NCBI GenBank assembly: GCA_963680875.1
Contig: OY804584.1
Coordinates: 92,626,031 to 92,690,030, forward strand
From: Bathymodiolus brooksi
Taxonomy: Eukaryota > Mollusca > Bivalvia > Mytilida > Modiolidae
DNA length: 64,000 nt
Reading direction: 5' to 3'
Below, piece by piece: positions 1 through 13,925 of this stretch (position 1 is the first letter of the stretch; every line of letters starts with the position of its first letter). The notes beneath the pieces are model-generated. The model was not told the origin of the DNA. It saw only the letters and a program-made list of their open reading frames with translations, and did no database searches. A program made the position numbers and the translations under genes.

Positions 1-3000
1 GTGGGCTTGATGTGCATTATCCCACCTAGGCACTTAAGTCAGTTAAAGACCCCCGGAATACCTTTAACTTAGCCAAAAGTGGGCAAGAACTTTGCCGTCC
101 TTGACATATTTTTTATGGGATAATTCTAGAGACCCCTCTCCACAATTTGTTTTCAAATATCAAAGTTGGTATTTGACACCCTGCTGTGGGCTTGATGTGC
201 ATTATCCCACCTAGGCACTTAAGTCAGTTAAAGAACCCCGGAATACCTTTAACTTAGGCAAAAGTGGGCAAAAACTTTGCCGTCCTTGACATATTTTTAT
301 GGGATATTTATAGAGACCCCTCTCCACAATTTGTTTTCAAATATCAAAGTTGATATTTGACACCCTGCTGTTGCCTTGAGGTGCATTATCCCACCTAGGC
401 ACTTAAGCCAGTTAAAGAGCCGGGCAATACCTTTAACTTAGCCAAAAGTGGGCAAGAATTTTACCGTCCTTGATATATTTTTTATGGGATATTTATAGAG
501 ACCCCCTCCACAATTTTTTTTCAAATATCAAAATTGATATTTGACACCTTGCTGTGGGCTTGTGGTGCATTATCCCATCTAGGCACTTATGTCAGTTAAA
601 GACCCAGGCAATATCTTCAAATTAGCCAAAATTGGGCAAGAACTTTGCCGTCCTTGATATATTTTTCATGGGATATTTATAGAGACCCCCTTCCACAATA
701 TTTTTTTCAAATATCAAAATTGATATTTGACACCCTGCTGTGGGCTTGATGTGCATTATCCCACCTAGGCACTTAAGTCAGTTAAAGAACCCCGGAATAC
801 CTTTAACTTAGGCAAAAGTGGGCAAAAACTTTGCGTCCTTGACATATTTTTATGGGATATTTATAGAGACCCCTCTCCACAATTTGTTTTCAAATATCAA
901 AGTTGATATTTGACACCCTGCTGTGGCCTTGAGGTGCATTATCCCACCTAGGCACTTAAGCCAGTTAAAGAGCCGGTCAATACCTTTAACTTAGCCAAAA
1001 GTGGGCAAGAACTTTACCGTCCTTGATATATTTTTTATGGGATATTTATAGAGACCCCCTCCACAATTTTTTTTCAAATATCAAAATTGATATTTGACAC
1101 CTTGCTGTGGGCTTGTGGTGCATTATCCCATCTAGGCACTTATGTCAGTTAAAGACCCAGGCAATACCTTCAAATTAGCTAAAAGTGGGCAAGAACTTTG
1201 CCGTCCTTGATATATTTTTCATGGGATATTTATGGGGGCCCCCCTCCACAATTTTTTTTCAAATATCAAAATTGATATTTGACACCCTGCTGTGGGCCTG
1301 AGGTGCATGTTCCCACCTAGGCACTTAAGTCAGTTAAAGTCCCAGGCAATACCTTTAACTTAGTCAAAAGTGGGCAAGAACTTTGCCGTCCTTGACATAT
1401 TTGTTATTGGATATTCATAGAGAATCCCATCCACAATTTGTTTTCAAATATCAAAGTTGGTGTTTGAAACCCTGCTGTGGGCTTGATGTGCATTATCCCA
1501 CCTATACACTTAAGTCAGTTAAAGAGCCGAGCAATACCTTTAACTTAGCCAAATGTGGGCAAGAACTTTCCTGTCCTTGACATATTTTTTATGGGATATT
1601 TCTAGAGACCCCCCTCTCAATTTGTTTTCAAATATCAAAGTTGGTATTTGACACCCTGCTGTGGGCTTGAGGTGCATTATTCCACCTAGGCACTTAAGTC
1701 AGTTAAAGACCCGGGCAATACCTTTAGCTCAGCCAAAAGTGGGCAAGAACTTTACCGTCCTTGGTATATTTTTTATGGGATATTTATAGAGACCCCCTCC
1801 ACAATTTTTATCAAATATCAAAATTGATATTTGACACCCTGCTGTGGGCTTGTGGTGCATTATCCCATCTAGATACTTATGTCAGTTAAAGACCCAGGCA
1901 AACCTTCAAATTAGCCAAAATTGGGCAAGAACTTTACCGTCCTTGATATATTTTTCATGGGATATTTATAGAGACCCCCCTCCACAATATTTTTTCAAAT
2001 ATCAAAATGGATAGTTTACACCCTGCTGTGGGCTTGATGTGCATTATCCCACCTAGGCACTTAAGTCAGTTAAAGACCCCAGGAATACCTTTAACTTAGG
2101 CAAAAGTGGGCAAGAACTTTGCCGTCCTTGACATATTTTTTATGGGATATTTCTAGAGACCCCTCTCCACAATTTGTTTTCAAATATCAAAGTTGGTATT
2201 TGACACCCTGCTGTGGGCTTGATGTGCATTATCCCACCTAGGCACTTAAGTCAGTTAAAGAGCCGGGAAATACCTTTAACTTAGCCAAAAGTGGGCAAGA
2301 ACTTTGCCGTCCTTGATATATTTTTCATGGGATATTTATAGAGACCCCTCTCCACAATTTTTTTTCAAATATCAAAATTGATATTTGACATCCTGCTGTG
2401 GGCCTGAGGTGCATTTTCCCACCTAGGCACTTAAGTCAGTTAAAGTCCCAGGCAATACCTTTAACTTACTCAAAAGTGGGCAAGAACTTTGCCGTCCTTG
2501 ACATATTTGTTATTGGATATTCATAGGGAATCCCATCCACAATTTGTTTTCAAATATCAAAGTTGGTGTTTGACACCCTGCTGTGGGCTTGATGTGCATT
2601 ATCCCACCTAGACACTTAAGTCAGTTAAAGAGCCGAGCAATACCTTTAACTTAGCCAAAAGTGGGCAAGAACTTTGCTGTCCTTGACATATTTTTTATGG
2701 GATATTTCTAGAGACCCCCCTCTCAATTTGTTTTCAAATATCAAAGTTGGTATTTGACACCCTGCTGTGGGCTTGAGGTGCATTATTCCACCTAGGCACT
2801 TAAGTCAGTTAAAGACCCGGCCAATACCTTTAACTCAGCCAAAAGTGGGCAAGAACTTTACCGTCCTCTATATATTTTTTATGGGATATTTATAGAGACC
2901 CCCTCCACAATTTTTTTCAAATATCAAAATTGATATTTGACACCCTGCTGTGAGCTTGTGGTGCATTATCCCATCTAGATACTTATGTCAGTTAAAGGCC

Positions 3001-6000
3001 CAGGCAACTCCTTTAAATTAGCCAAAATTGGGCAAGAACTTTGCCGTCCTTGATATATTTTTCATGGGATATTTATAGAGACCCCCTCCACAATATTTTT
3101 TCAAATATCAAAATTGATATTTGACACCCTGCTGTGGGCTTGATGTGCATTATTCCACCTAGGCACTTATGTCAGTTAAAGAACCCCGGAATACCTTTAA
3201 CTTAGGCAAAAGTGGGCAAAAACTTTGCCGTCCTTGACATATTTTTATGGGATATTTATAGAGACCCCTCTCCACAATTTGTTTTCAAATATCAAAGTTG
3301 ATATTTGACACCCTGCTGTGGCCTTGAGGTGCATTATCCCACCTAGGCACTTAAGCCAGTTATAGAGCCGGGCAATACCTTTAACTTAGCCAAAAGTGGG
3401 CAAGAACTTTACCGTCCTTGATATATTTTTTATGGGATATTTATAGAGACCCCCTCCACAATTTTTTTTCAAATATCAAAATTGATATTTGACACCTTGC
3501 TGTGGGCTTGTGGTGCATTATCCCATCTAGGCACTTATGTCAGTTAAAGACCCAGGCAATACCTTCAAATTAGCTAAAAGTGGGCAAGAACTTTGCCGTC
3601 CTTGATATATTTTTCATGGGATATTTATGGGGGCCCCCCTCCACAATTTTTTTTCAAATATCAAAATTGATATTTCACACCCTGCTGTGGGCCTGAGGTG
3701 CATGTTCCCACCTAGGCACTTAAGTCAGTTAAAGTCCCATGCAATACCTTTAACTTAGTCAAAAGTGGGCAAGAACTTTGCCGTCCTTGACATATTTGTT
3801 ATTGGATATTCAATGAAAATCCCATCCACAATTTGTTTTCAAATATCAAAGTTGGTGTTTGACACCCTGCTGTGGGCTTGATGTGCATTATCCCACCTAG
3901 GCACTTAAGTCAGTTAAAGAGCCGGGCAATACCTTTAACTTAGCCAAAAGTGGGCAAGAACTTTGCCGTCCTTGACATATTTTTTATGGGATAATTCTAG
4001 AGACCCCTCTCCACAATTTGTTTTCAAATATCAAAGTTGGTATTTGACACCCTGCTGTGGGCCTGAGGTGCATTATCCCACCTAGGCACTTAAGTCAGTT
4101 AAAGACCCGGGCAATACCTTTAACTTAGCCAAAAGTGGGCAAGAATTTTACCGTCCTTGATATATTTTTATGGGATATTCATAGAGACCCCCTCCACAAT
4201 TTTTTTTCAAATATCAAAATTGATATTTGACACCCTGCTGTGGGCCTGAGGTGCATTTTCCCACCTAGGCACTTAAGTCAGTTAAAGTCCCAGGCAATAC
4301 CTTTAACTTACTGAAAAGTGGGCAAAAACTTTGCCGTCCTTGACATATTTGTTATTGGATATTCATAGGGAATCCCATCCACAATTTGTTTTCAAATATC
4401 AAAGTTGGTGTTTGACACCCTGCTGTGGACTTGATGTGCATTATCCCACCTAGACACTTAAGTCAGTTAAAGAGCCGAGCAATACCTTTAACTTAGCCAA
4501 AAGTGGGCAAGAACTTTGCTGTCCTTGACATATTTTTTATGGGATATTTCTAGAGACCCCCCTCTCAATTTGTTTTCAAATATCAAAGTTGGTATTTGAC
4601 ACCCTGCTGTGGGCTTGAGGTGCATTATTCCACCTAGGCACTTAAGTCAGTTAAAGACCCGGGCAATACCTTTAACTCAGCCAAAAGTGGGCAAGAACTT
4701 TACTGTCCTCTATATATTTTTTATGGGATATTTATAGAGACCCCCTTCCACAATATTTTTTCAAATATCAAAATTGATATTTGACACCCTGCTGTGGGCT
4801 TGATGTGCATTATCCCACCTAGGCACTTATGTCAGTTAAAGAACCCCGGAATACCTTTAACTTAGGCAAAAGTGGGCAAAAACTTTGCCGTCCTTGACAT
4901 ATTTTTTATGGGATATTTCTAGAGACCCCTCTCCACAATTTGTTTTCAAATATCAAAGTTGGTATTTGACACCCTGCTGTGGGCCTGAGGTGCATTATCC
5001 CACCTAGGCACTTAAGTCAGTTAAAGACCCCCGGAATACCTTTAACTTAGTCAAAAGTGGGCAAGAAATCTGCCGTCCTTGACATATTTTTTATGGGATA
5101 TTTATAGAGGTTCCCCTCCATAATTTGTTTTCAAATATCAAAGTTGGTGTTTGACACCCTGCTGTGGGCTTGAGGTGCATTATCCCACCTAGGCACTTAA
5201 GTCAGTTAAAGACCCGGGCAATACCTTTAACTTAGCCAAAAGTGGGCAAGAACTTTACCGTCCTTGATATATTTTTATGGGATATTCATAGAGACCCCCT
5301 CAACAATTTTTTTTCAAATATCAAAATTGATATTTGACACCTTGCTGTGGGCTTGTGGTGCATTATCCCATTTAGGCACTTATGTCAGTTAAAGACCCGG
5401 GCAATACCTTCAAATTAGCCAAAAGTGGGCAAGAACTTTGCGTCCTTGATATATTTTTCATGGGATATTTATAGAGACCCCCCTCCACAATATTTTTTCA
5501 AATATCAAAATTGATATTTGACACCCTGCTGTGGCCTTGAGGTGCATTATCCCACCTAGGCACTTAAGTCAGTTAAAGACCCCGGCAATACCTTTAACTT
5601 AGGCAAAAGTGGGCAAAAACTTTGCCGTCCTTGACATATTTTTACGGGATATTTATAGAGACCCCTCTCCACAATTTGTTTTCAAATATCAAAGTTGATA
5701 TTTGACACCCTGCTGTGGCCTTGAGGTCCATTATCCCACCTAGCCACTTAAGTCAGTTAAAGACCCGGGCAATACCTTTAACTTAGCCAAAAGTGGGCAA
5801 GAACTTTACCGTCCTTGATATATTTTTTATGGGATATTTATAGAGACCCCCTCCACAATTTTTTTTCAAATATCAAAGTTGGTATTTGACACCCTGCTGT
5901 GGGCTTGATGTGCATTATCCCACCTAGGCACTTAAGTCAGTTTAAGACCCGGGCAATACCTTTAACTTAGCCAAAAGTGGGCCAGAACTTTGCCGTCCTT

Positions 6001-7000
6001 GATATATTTTTTATGGGATATTTATAGAGACCCCCTCCACAATTTTTTTTCAAATATCAAAATTGATATTTGACACCTTGCTGTGGGCTTGTGGTGCATT
6101 ATCCCATCTAGGCACTTATGTCAGTTAAAGACCCAGGCAATACCTTCAAATTAGCCAAAAGTGGGCAAGAACTTTGCCGTCCTTGATATATTTTTATGGG
6201 TTATTTATAGAGACCCCATCCACAATTTTTTTTCAAATATCAAAATTGATATTTCACACCCTGCTGTGGGCCTGAGGTGCATTTTCCCACCTAGGCACTT
6301 AAGTCAGTTAAAGTCCCAGGCAATACCTTTAACTTAGTCAAAAGTGGGCAAGAACTTTGCGTCCTTGACATATTTGTTATTGGATATTCATAGAGAATCC
6401 CATCCACAATTTGTTTTCAAATATCAAAGTTGGTGTTTGAAACCCTGTTGTGGGCTTTATGTGCATTATCCCACCTAGACACTTAAGTCAGTTAAAGAGC
6501 CGAGCAATACCTTTAACTTAGCCAAATGTGGGCAAGAACTTTCCTGTCCTTGACATTTTTTTTATGGGATATTTCTAGAGACCCCCCTCTCAATTTGTTT
6601 TCAAATATCAAAGTTGGTATTTGACACCCTGCTGTGGACTTGAGGTGCATTATCCCACCTAGGCACTTAAGTCAGTTTAAGACCCGGGCAATACCTTTAA
6701 CTTAGCCAAAAGTGGGCCAGAACTTTGCCGTCCTTGATATATTTTTTATGGGATATTTATAGAGACCCCCTCCACAATTTTTTTCAAATATCAAAATTGA
6801 TATTTGACACCCTGCTGTGGGCTTGTGGTGCATTATCCCATCTAGATACTTATGTCAGTTAAAGACCCAGGCAATACCTTCAAATTAGCCAAAATTGGGC
6901 AAGAACTTTGCCGTCCTTGATATATTTTTCATGGGATATTTATAGAGACCCCCTCCACAATATTTTTTCAAATATCAAAATTAATAGTTGACACCCTGCT

Positions 7001-10000
7001 GTGGGCTTGATGTGCATTATCCCACCTAGGCACTTAAGTCAGTTAAAGACCCCCGGAATACCTTTAACTTAGCCAAAAGTGGGCAAGAACTTTGCCGTCC
7101 TTGACATATTTTTTATGGGATAATTCTAGAGACCCCTCTCCACAATTTGTTTTCAAATATCAAAGTTGGTATTTGACACCCTGCTGTGGGCTTGATGTGC
7201 ATTATCCCACCTAGGCACTTAAGTCAGTTAAAGAACCCCGGAATACCTTTAACTTAGGCAAAAGTGGGCAAAAACTTTGCCGTCCTTGACATATTTTTAT
7301 GGGATATTTATAGAGACCCCTCTCCACAATTTGTTTTCAAATATCAAAGTTGATATTTGACACCCTGCTGTTGCCTTGAGGTGCATTATCCCACCTAGGC
7401 ACTTAAGCCAGTTAAAGAGCCGGGCAATACCTTTAACTTAGCCAAAAGTGGGCAAGAATTTTACCGTCCTTGATATATTTTTTATGGGATATTTATAGAG
7501 ACCCCCTCCACAATTTTTTTTCAAATATCAAAATTGATATTTGACACCTTGCTGTGGGCTTGTGGTGCATTATCCCATCTAGGCACTTATGTCAGTTAAA
7601 GACCCAGGCAATATCTTCAAATTAGCCAAAATTGGGCAAGAACTTTGCCGTCCTTGATATATTTTTCATGGGATATTTATAGAGACCCCCTTCCACAATA
7701 TTTTTTTCAAATATCAAAATTGATATTTGACACCCTGCTGTGGGCTTGATGTGCATTATCCCACCTAGGCACTTAAGTCAGTTAAAGAACCCCGGAATAC
7801 CTTTAACTTAGGCAAAAGTGGGCAAAAACTTTGCGTCCTTGACATATTTTTATGGGATATTTATAGAGACCCCTCTCCACAATTTGTTTTCAAATATCAA
7901 AGTTGATATTTGACACCCTGCTGTGGCCTTGAGGTGCATTATCCCACCTAGGCACTTAAGCCAGTTAAAGAGCCGGTCAATACCTTTAACTTAGCCAAAA
8001 GTGGGCAAGAACTTTACCGTCCTTGATATATTTTTTATGGGATATTTATAGAGACCCCCTCCACAATTTTTTTTCAAATATCAAAATTGATATTTGACAC
8101 CTTGCTGTGGGCTTGTGGTGCATTATCCCATCTAGGCACTTATGTCAGTTAAAGACCCAGGCAATACCTTCAAATTAGCTAAAAGTGGGCAAGAACTTTG
8201 CCGTCCTTGATATATTTTTCATGGGATATTTATGGGGGCCCCCCTCCACAATTTTTTTTCAAATATCAAAATTGATATTTGACACCCTGCTGTGGGCCTG
8301 AGGTGCATGTTCCCACCTAGGCACTTAAGTCAGTTAAAGTCCCAGGCAATACCTTTAACTTAGTCAAAAGTGGGCAAGAACTTTGCCGTCCTTGACATAT
8401 TTGTTATTGGATATTCATAGAGAATCCCATCCACAATTTGTTTTCAAATATCAAAGTTGGTGTTTGAAACCCTGCTGTGGGCTTGATGTGCATTATCCCA
8501 CCTATACACTTAAGTCAGTTAAAGAGCCGAGCAATACCTTTAACTTAGCCAAATGTGGGCAAGAACTTTCCTGTCCTTGACATATTTTTTATGGGATATT
8601 TCTAGAGACCCCCCTCTCAATTTGTTTTCAAATATCAAAGTTGGTATTTGACACCCTGCTGTGGGCTTGAGGTGCATTATTCCACCTAGGCACTTAAGTC
8701 AGTTAAAGACCCGGGCAATACCTTTAGCTCAGCCAAAAGTGGGCAAGAACTTTACCGTCCTTGGTATATTTTTATGGGATATTTATAGAGACCCCCTCCA
8801 CAATTTTTATCAAATATCAAAATTGATATTTGACACCCTGCTGTGGGCTTGTGGTGCATTATCCCATCTAGATACTTATGTCAGTTAAAGACCCAGGCAA
8901 ACCTTCAAATTAGCCAAAATTGGGCAAGAACTTTACCGTCCTTGATATATTTTTCATGGGATATTTATAGAGACCCCCCTCCACAATATTTTTTCAAATA
9001 TCAAAATGGATAGTTTACACCCTGCTGTGGGCTTGATGTGCATTATCCCACCTAGGCACTTAAGTCAGTTAAAGACCCCCGGAATACCTTTAACTTAGGC
9101 AAAAGTGGGCAAGAACTTTGCCGTCCTTGACATATTTTTTATGGGATATTTCTAGAGACCCCTCTCCACAATTTGTTTTCAAATATCAAAGTTGGTATTT
9201 GACACCCTGCTGTGGGCTTGATGTGCATTATCCCACCTAGGCACTTAAGTCAGTTAAAGAGCCGGGAAATACCTTTAACTTAGCCAAAAGTGGGCAAGAA
9301 CTTTGCCGTCCTTGATATATTTTTCATGGGATATTTATAGAGACCCCTCTCCACAATTTTTTTTCAAATATCAAAATTGATATTTGACATCCTGCTGTGG
9401 GCCTGAGGTGCATTTTCCCACCTAGGCACTTAAGTCAGTTAAAGTCCCAGGCAATACCTTTAACTTACTCAAAAGTGGGCAAGAACTTTGCCGTCCTTGA
9501 CATATTTGTTATTGGATATTCATAGGGAATCCCATCCACAATTTGTTTTCAAATATCAAAGTTGGTGTTTGACACCCTGCTGTGGGCTTGATGTGCATTA
9601 TCCCACCTAGACACTTAAGTCAGTTAAAGAGCCGAGCAATACCTTTAACTTAGCCAAAAGTGGGCAAGAACTTTGCTGTCCTTGACATATTTTTTATGGG
9701 ATATTTCTAGAGACCCCCTCTCAATTTGTTTTCAAATATCAAAGTTGGTATTTGACACCCTGCTGTGGGCTTGAGGTGCATTATTCCACCTAGGCACTTA
9801 GTCAGTTAAAGACCCGGCCAATACCTTTAACTCAGCCAAAAGTGGGCAAGAACTTTACCGTCCTCTATATATTTTTTATGGGATATTTATAGAGACCCCC
9901 TCCACAATTTTTTTCAAATATCAAAATTGATATTTGACACCCTGCTGTGAGCTTGTGGTGCATTATCCCATCTAGATACTTATGTCAGTTAAAGGCCCAG

Positions 10001-10386
10001 GCAACTCCTTTAAATTAGCCAAAATTGGGCAAGAACTTTGCCGTCCTTGATATATTTTTCATGGGATATTTATAGAGACCCCCTCCACAATATTTTTTCA
10101 AATATCAAAATTGATATTTGACACCCTGCTGTGGGCTTGATGTGCATTATTCCACCTAGGCACTTATGTCAGTTAAAGAACCCCGGAATACCTTTAACTT
10201 AGGCAAAAGTGGGCAAAAACTTTGCCGTCCTTGACATATTTTTATGGGATATTTATAGAGACCCCTCTCCACAATTTGTTTTCAAATATCAAAGTTGATA
10301 TTTGACACCCTGCTGTGGCCTTGAGGTGCATTATCCCACCTAGGCACTTAAGCCAGTTATAGAGCCGGGCAATACCTTTAACTTAG
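7001..10386 (+). repeat. Higher-order satellite block, near-identical copy of 1-3387
   Basis: The block repeats bases 1-3387 at an offset of 7000, falling to 6997 after three single-base losses. About 18 monomers keep their private variants in the same order, for example the 'GGGGGCCCCCCTCC' monomer at 1232 and 8232. This shows recent amplification of a multi-monomer unit. It ends abruptly at about 10386, where the array jumps to a different register. Confidence 0.9.
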
Positions 10387-13300
10387 CCAAAAAGTGGGCA
10401 AGAACTTTGCCGTCCTTGACATATTTGTTATTGGATATTCATAGAGAATCCCATCCACAATTTGTTTTCAAATATCAAAGTTGGTGTTTGAAACCCTGCT
10501 GTGGGCTTGATGTGCATTATCCCACCTAGACACTTAAGTCAGTTAAAGAGCCGAGCAATACCTTTAACTTAGCCAAATGTGGGCAAGAACTTTCCTGTCC
10601 TTGACATATTTTTTATGGGATATTTCTAGAGACCCCCCTCTCAATTTGTTTTCAAATATCAAAGTTGGTATTTGACACCCTGCTGTGGGCTTGAGGTGCA
10701 TTATTCCACCTAGGCACTTAAGTCAGTTAAAGACCCGGGCAATACCTTTAGCTCAGCCAAAAGTGGGCAAGAACTTTACCGTCCTTGGTATATTTTTTAT
10801 GGGATATTTATAGAGACCCCCTCCACAATTTTTATCAAATATCAAAATTGATATTTGACACCCTGCTGTGGGCTTGTGGTGCATTATCCCATCTAGATAC
10901 TTATGTCAGTTAAAGACCCAGGCAAACCTTCAAATTAGCCAAAATTGGGCAAGAACTTTACCGTCCTTGATATATTTTTCATGGGATATTTATAGAGACC
11001 CCCCTCCACAATATTTTTTCAAATATCAAAATGGATAGTTTACACCCTGCTGTGGGCTTGATGTGCATTATCCCACCTAGGCACTTAAGTCAGTTAAAGA
11101 CCCCCGGAATACCTTTAACTTAGGCAAAAGTGGGCAAGAACTTTGCCGTCCTTGACATATTTTTTATGGGATATTTCTAGAGACCCCTCTCCACAATTTG
11201 TTTTCAAATATCAAAGTTGGTATTTGACACCCTGCTGTGGGCTTGATGTGCATTATCCCACCTAGGCACTTAAGTCAGTTAAAGAGCCGGGAAATACCTT
11301 TAACTTAGCCAAAAGTGGGCAAGAACTTTGCCGTCCTTGATATATTTTTCATGGGATATTTATAGAGACCCCTCTCCACAATTTTTTTTCAAATATCAAA
11401 ATTGATATTTGACATCCTGCTGTGGGCCTGAGGTGCATTTTCCCACCTAGGCACTTAAGTCAGTTAAAGTCCCAGGCAATACCTTTAACTTACTCAAAAG
11501 TGGGCAAGAACTTTGCCGTCCTTGACATATTTGTTATTGGATATTCATAGGGAATCCCATCCACAATTTGTTTTCAAATATCAAAGTTGGTGTTTGACAC
11601 CCTGCTGTGGGCTTGATGTGCATTATCCCACCTAGACACTTAAGTCAGTTAAAGAGCCGAGCAATACCTTTAACTTAGCCAAAAGTGGGCAAGAACTTTG
11701 CTGTCCTTGACATATTTTTTATGGGATATTTCTAGAGACCCCCCTCTCAATTTGTTTTCAAATATCAAAGTTGGTATTTGACACCCTGCTGTGGGCTTGA
11801 GGTGCATTATTCCACCTAGGCACTTAAGTCAGTTAAAGACCCGGCCAATACCTTTAACTCAGCCAAAAGTGGGCAAGAACTTTACCGTCCTCTATATATT
11901 TTTTATGGGATATTTATAGAGACCCCCTCCACAATTTTTTTCAAATATCAAAATTGATATTTGACACCCTGCTGTGAGCTTGTGGTGCATTATCCCATCT
12001 AGATACTTATGTCAGTTAAAGGCCCAGGCAACTCCTTTAAATTAGCCAAAATTGGGCAAGAACTTTGCCGTCCTTGATATATTTTTCATGGGATATTTAT
12101 AGAGACCCCCTCCACAATATTTTTTCAAATATCAAAATTGATATTTGACACCCTGCTGTGGGCTTGATGTGCATTATTCCACCTAGGCACTTATGTCAGT
12201 TAAAGAACCCCGGAATACCTTTAACTTAGGCAAAAGTGGGCAAAAACTTTGCCGTCCTTGACATATTTTTATGGGATATTTATAGAGACCCCTCTCCACA
12301 ATTTGTTTTCAAATATCAAAGTTGATATTTGACACCCTGCTGTGGCCTTGAGGTGCATTATCCCACCTAGGCACTTAAGCCAGTTATAGAGCCGGGCAAT
12401 ACCTTTAACTTAGCCAAAAGTGGGCAAGAACTTTACCGTCCTTGATATATTTTTTATGGGATATTTATAGAGACCCCCTCCACAATTTTTTTTCAAATAT
12501 CAAAATTGATATTTGACACCTTGCTGTGGGCTTGTGGTGCATTATCCCATCTAGGCACTTATGTCAGTTAAAGACCCAGGCAATACCTTCAAATTAGCTA
12601 AAAGTGGGCAAGAACTTTGCCGTCCTTGATATATTTTTCATGGGATATTTATGGGGGCCCCCCTCCACAATTTTTTTTCAAATATCAAAATTGATATTTC
12701 ACACCCTGCTGTGGGCCTGAGGTGCATGTTCCCACCTAGGCACTTAAGTCAGTTAAAGTCCCATGCAATACCTTTAACTTAGTCAAAAGTGGGCAAGAAC
12801 TTTGCCGTCCTTGACATATTTGTTATTGGATATTCAATGAAAATCCCATCCACAATTTGTTTTCAAATATCAAAGTTGGTGTTTGACACCCTGCTGTGGG
12901 CTTGATGTGCATTATCCCACCTAGGCACTTAAGTCAGTTAAAGAGCCGGGCAATACCTTTAACTTAGCCAAAAGTGGGCAAGAACTTTGCCGTCCTTGAC
13001 ATATTTTTTATGGGATAATTCTAGAGACCCCTCTCCACAATTTGTTTTCAAATATCAAAGTTGGTATTTGACACCCTGCTGTGGGCCTGAGGTGCATTAT
13101 CCCACCTAGGCACTTAAGTCAGTTAAAGACCCGGGCAATACCTTTAACTTAGCCAAAAGTGGGCAAGAATTTTACCGTCCTTGATATATTTTTATGGGAT
13201 ATTCATAGAGACCCCCTCCACAATTTTTTTTCAAATATCAAAATTGATATTTGACACCCTGCTGTGGGCCTGAGGTGCATTTTCCCACCTAGGCACTTAA

Positions 13301-13925
13301 GTCAGTTAAAGTCCCAGGCAATACCTTTAACTTACTGAAAAGTGGGCAAAAACTTTGCCGTCCTTGACATATTTGTTATTGGATATTCATAGGGAATCCC
13401 ATCCACAATTTGTTTTCAAATATCAAAGTTGGTGTTTGACACCCTGCTGTGGACTTGATGTGCATTATCCCACCTAGACACTTAAGTCAGTTAAAGAGCC
13501 GAGCAATACCTTTAACTTAGCCAAAAGTGGGCAAGAACTTTGCTGTCCTTGACATATTTTTTATGGGATATTTCTAGAGACCCCCCTCTCAATTTGTTTT
13601 CAAATATCAAAGTTGGTATTTGACACCCTGCTGTGGGCTTGAGGTGCATTATTCCACCTAGGCACTTAAGTCAGTTAAAGACCCGGGCAATACCTTTAAC
13701 TCAGCCAAAAGTGGGCAAGAACTTTACTGTCCTCTATATATTTTTTATGGGATATTTATAGAGACCCCCTTCCACAATATTTTTTCAAATATCAAAATTG
13801 ATATTTGACACCCTGCTGTGGGCTTGATGTGCATTATCCCACCTAGGCACTTATGTCAGTTAAAGAACCCCGGAATATCTTTAACTTAGGCAAAAGTGGG
13901 CAAAAACTTTGCCGTCCTTGACATA
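10387..13925 (+). repeat. Second higher-order block, copy of about 1365-4900
   Basis: From the breakpoint at about 10387 (AGCCAAAAAGTGG, one extra A) the order of variant monomers follows bases 1365-4900 at an offset of about 9020. The match ends near 13925, where the T-tract and TTTATAGAG/TTTCTAGAG variants stop agreeing. The first 14 kb is thus a nested recent duplication, while monomers from about 14 to 29 kb are more varied. Confidence 0.8.
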
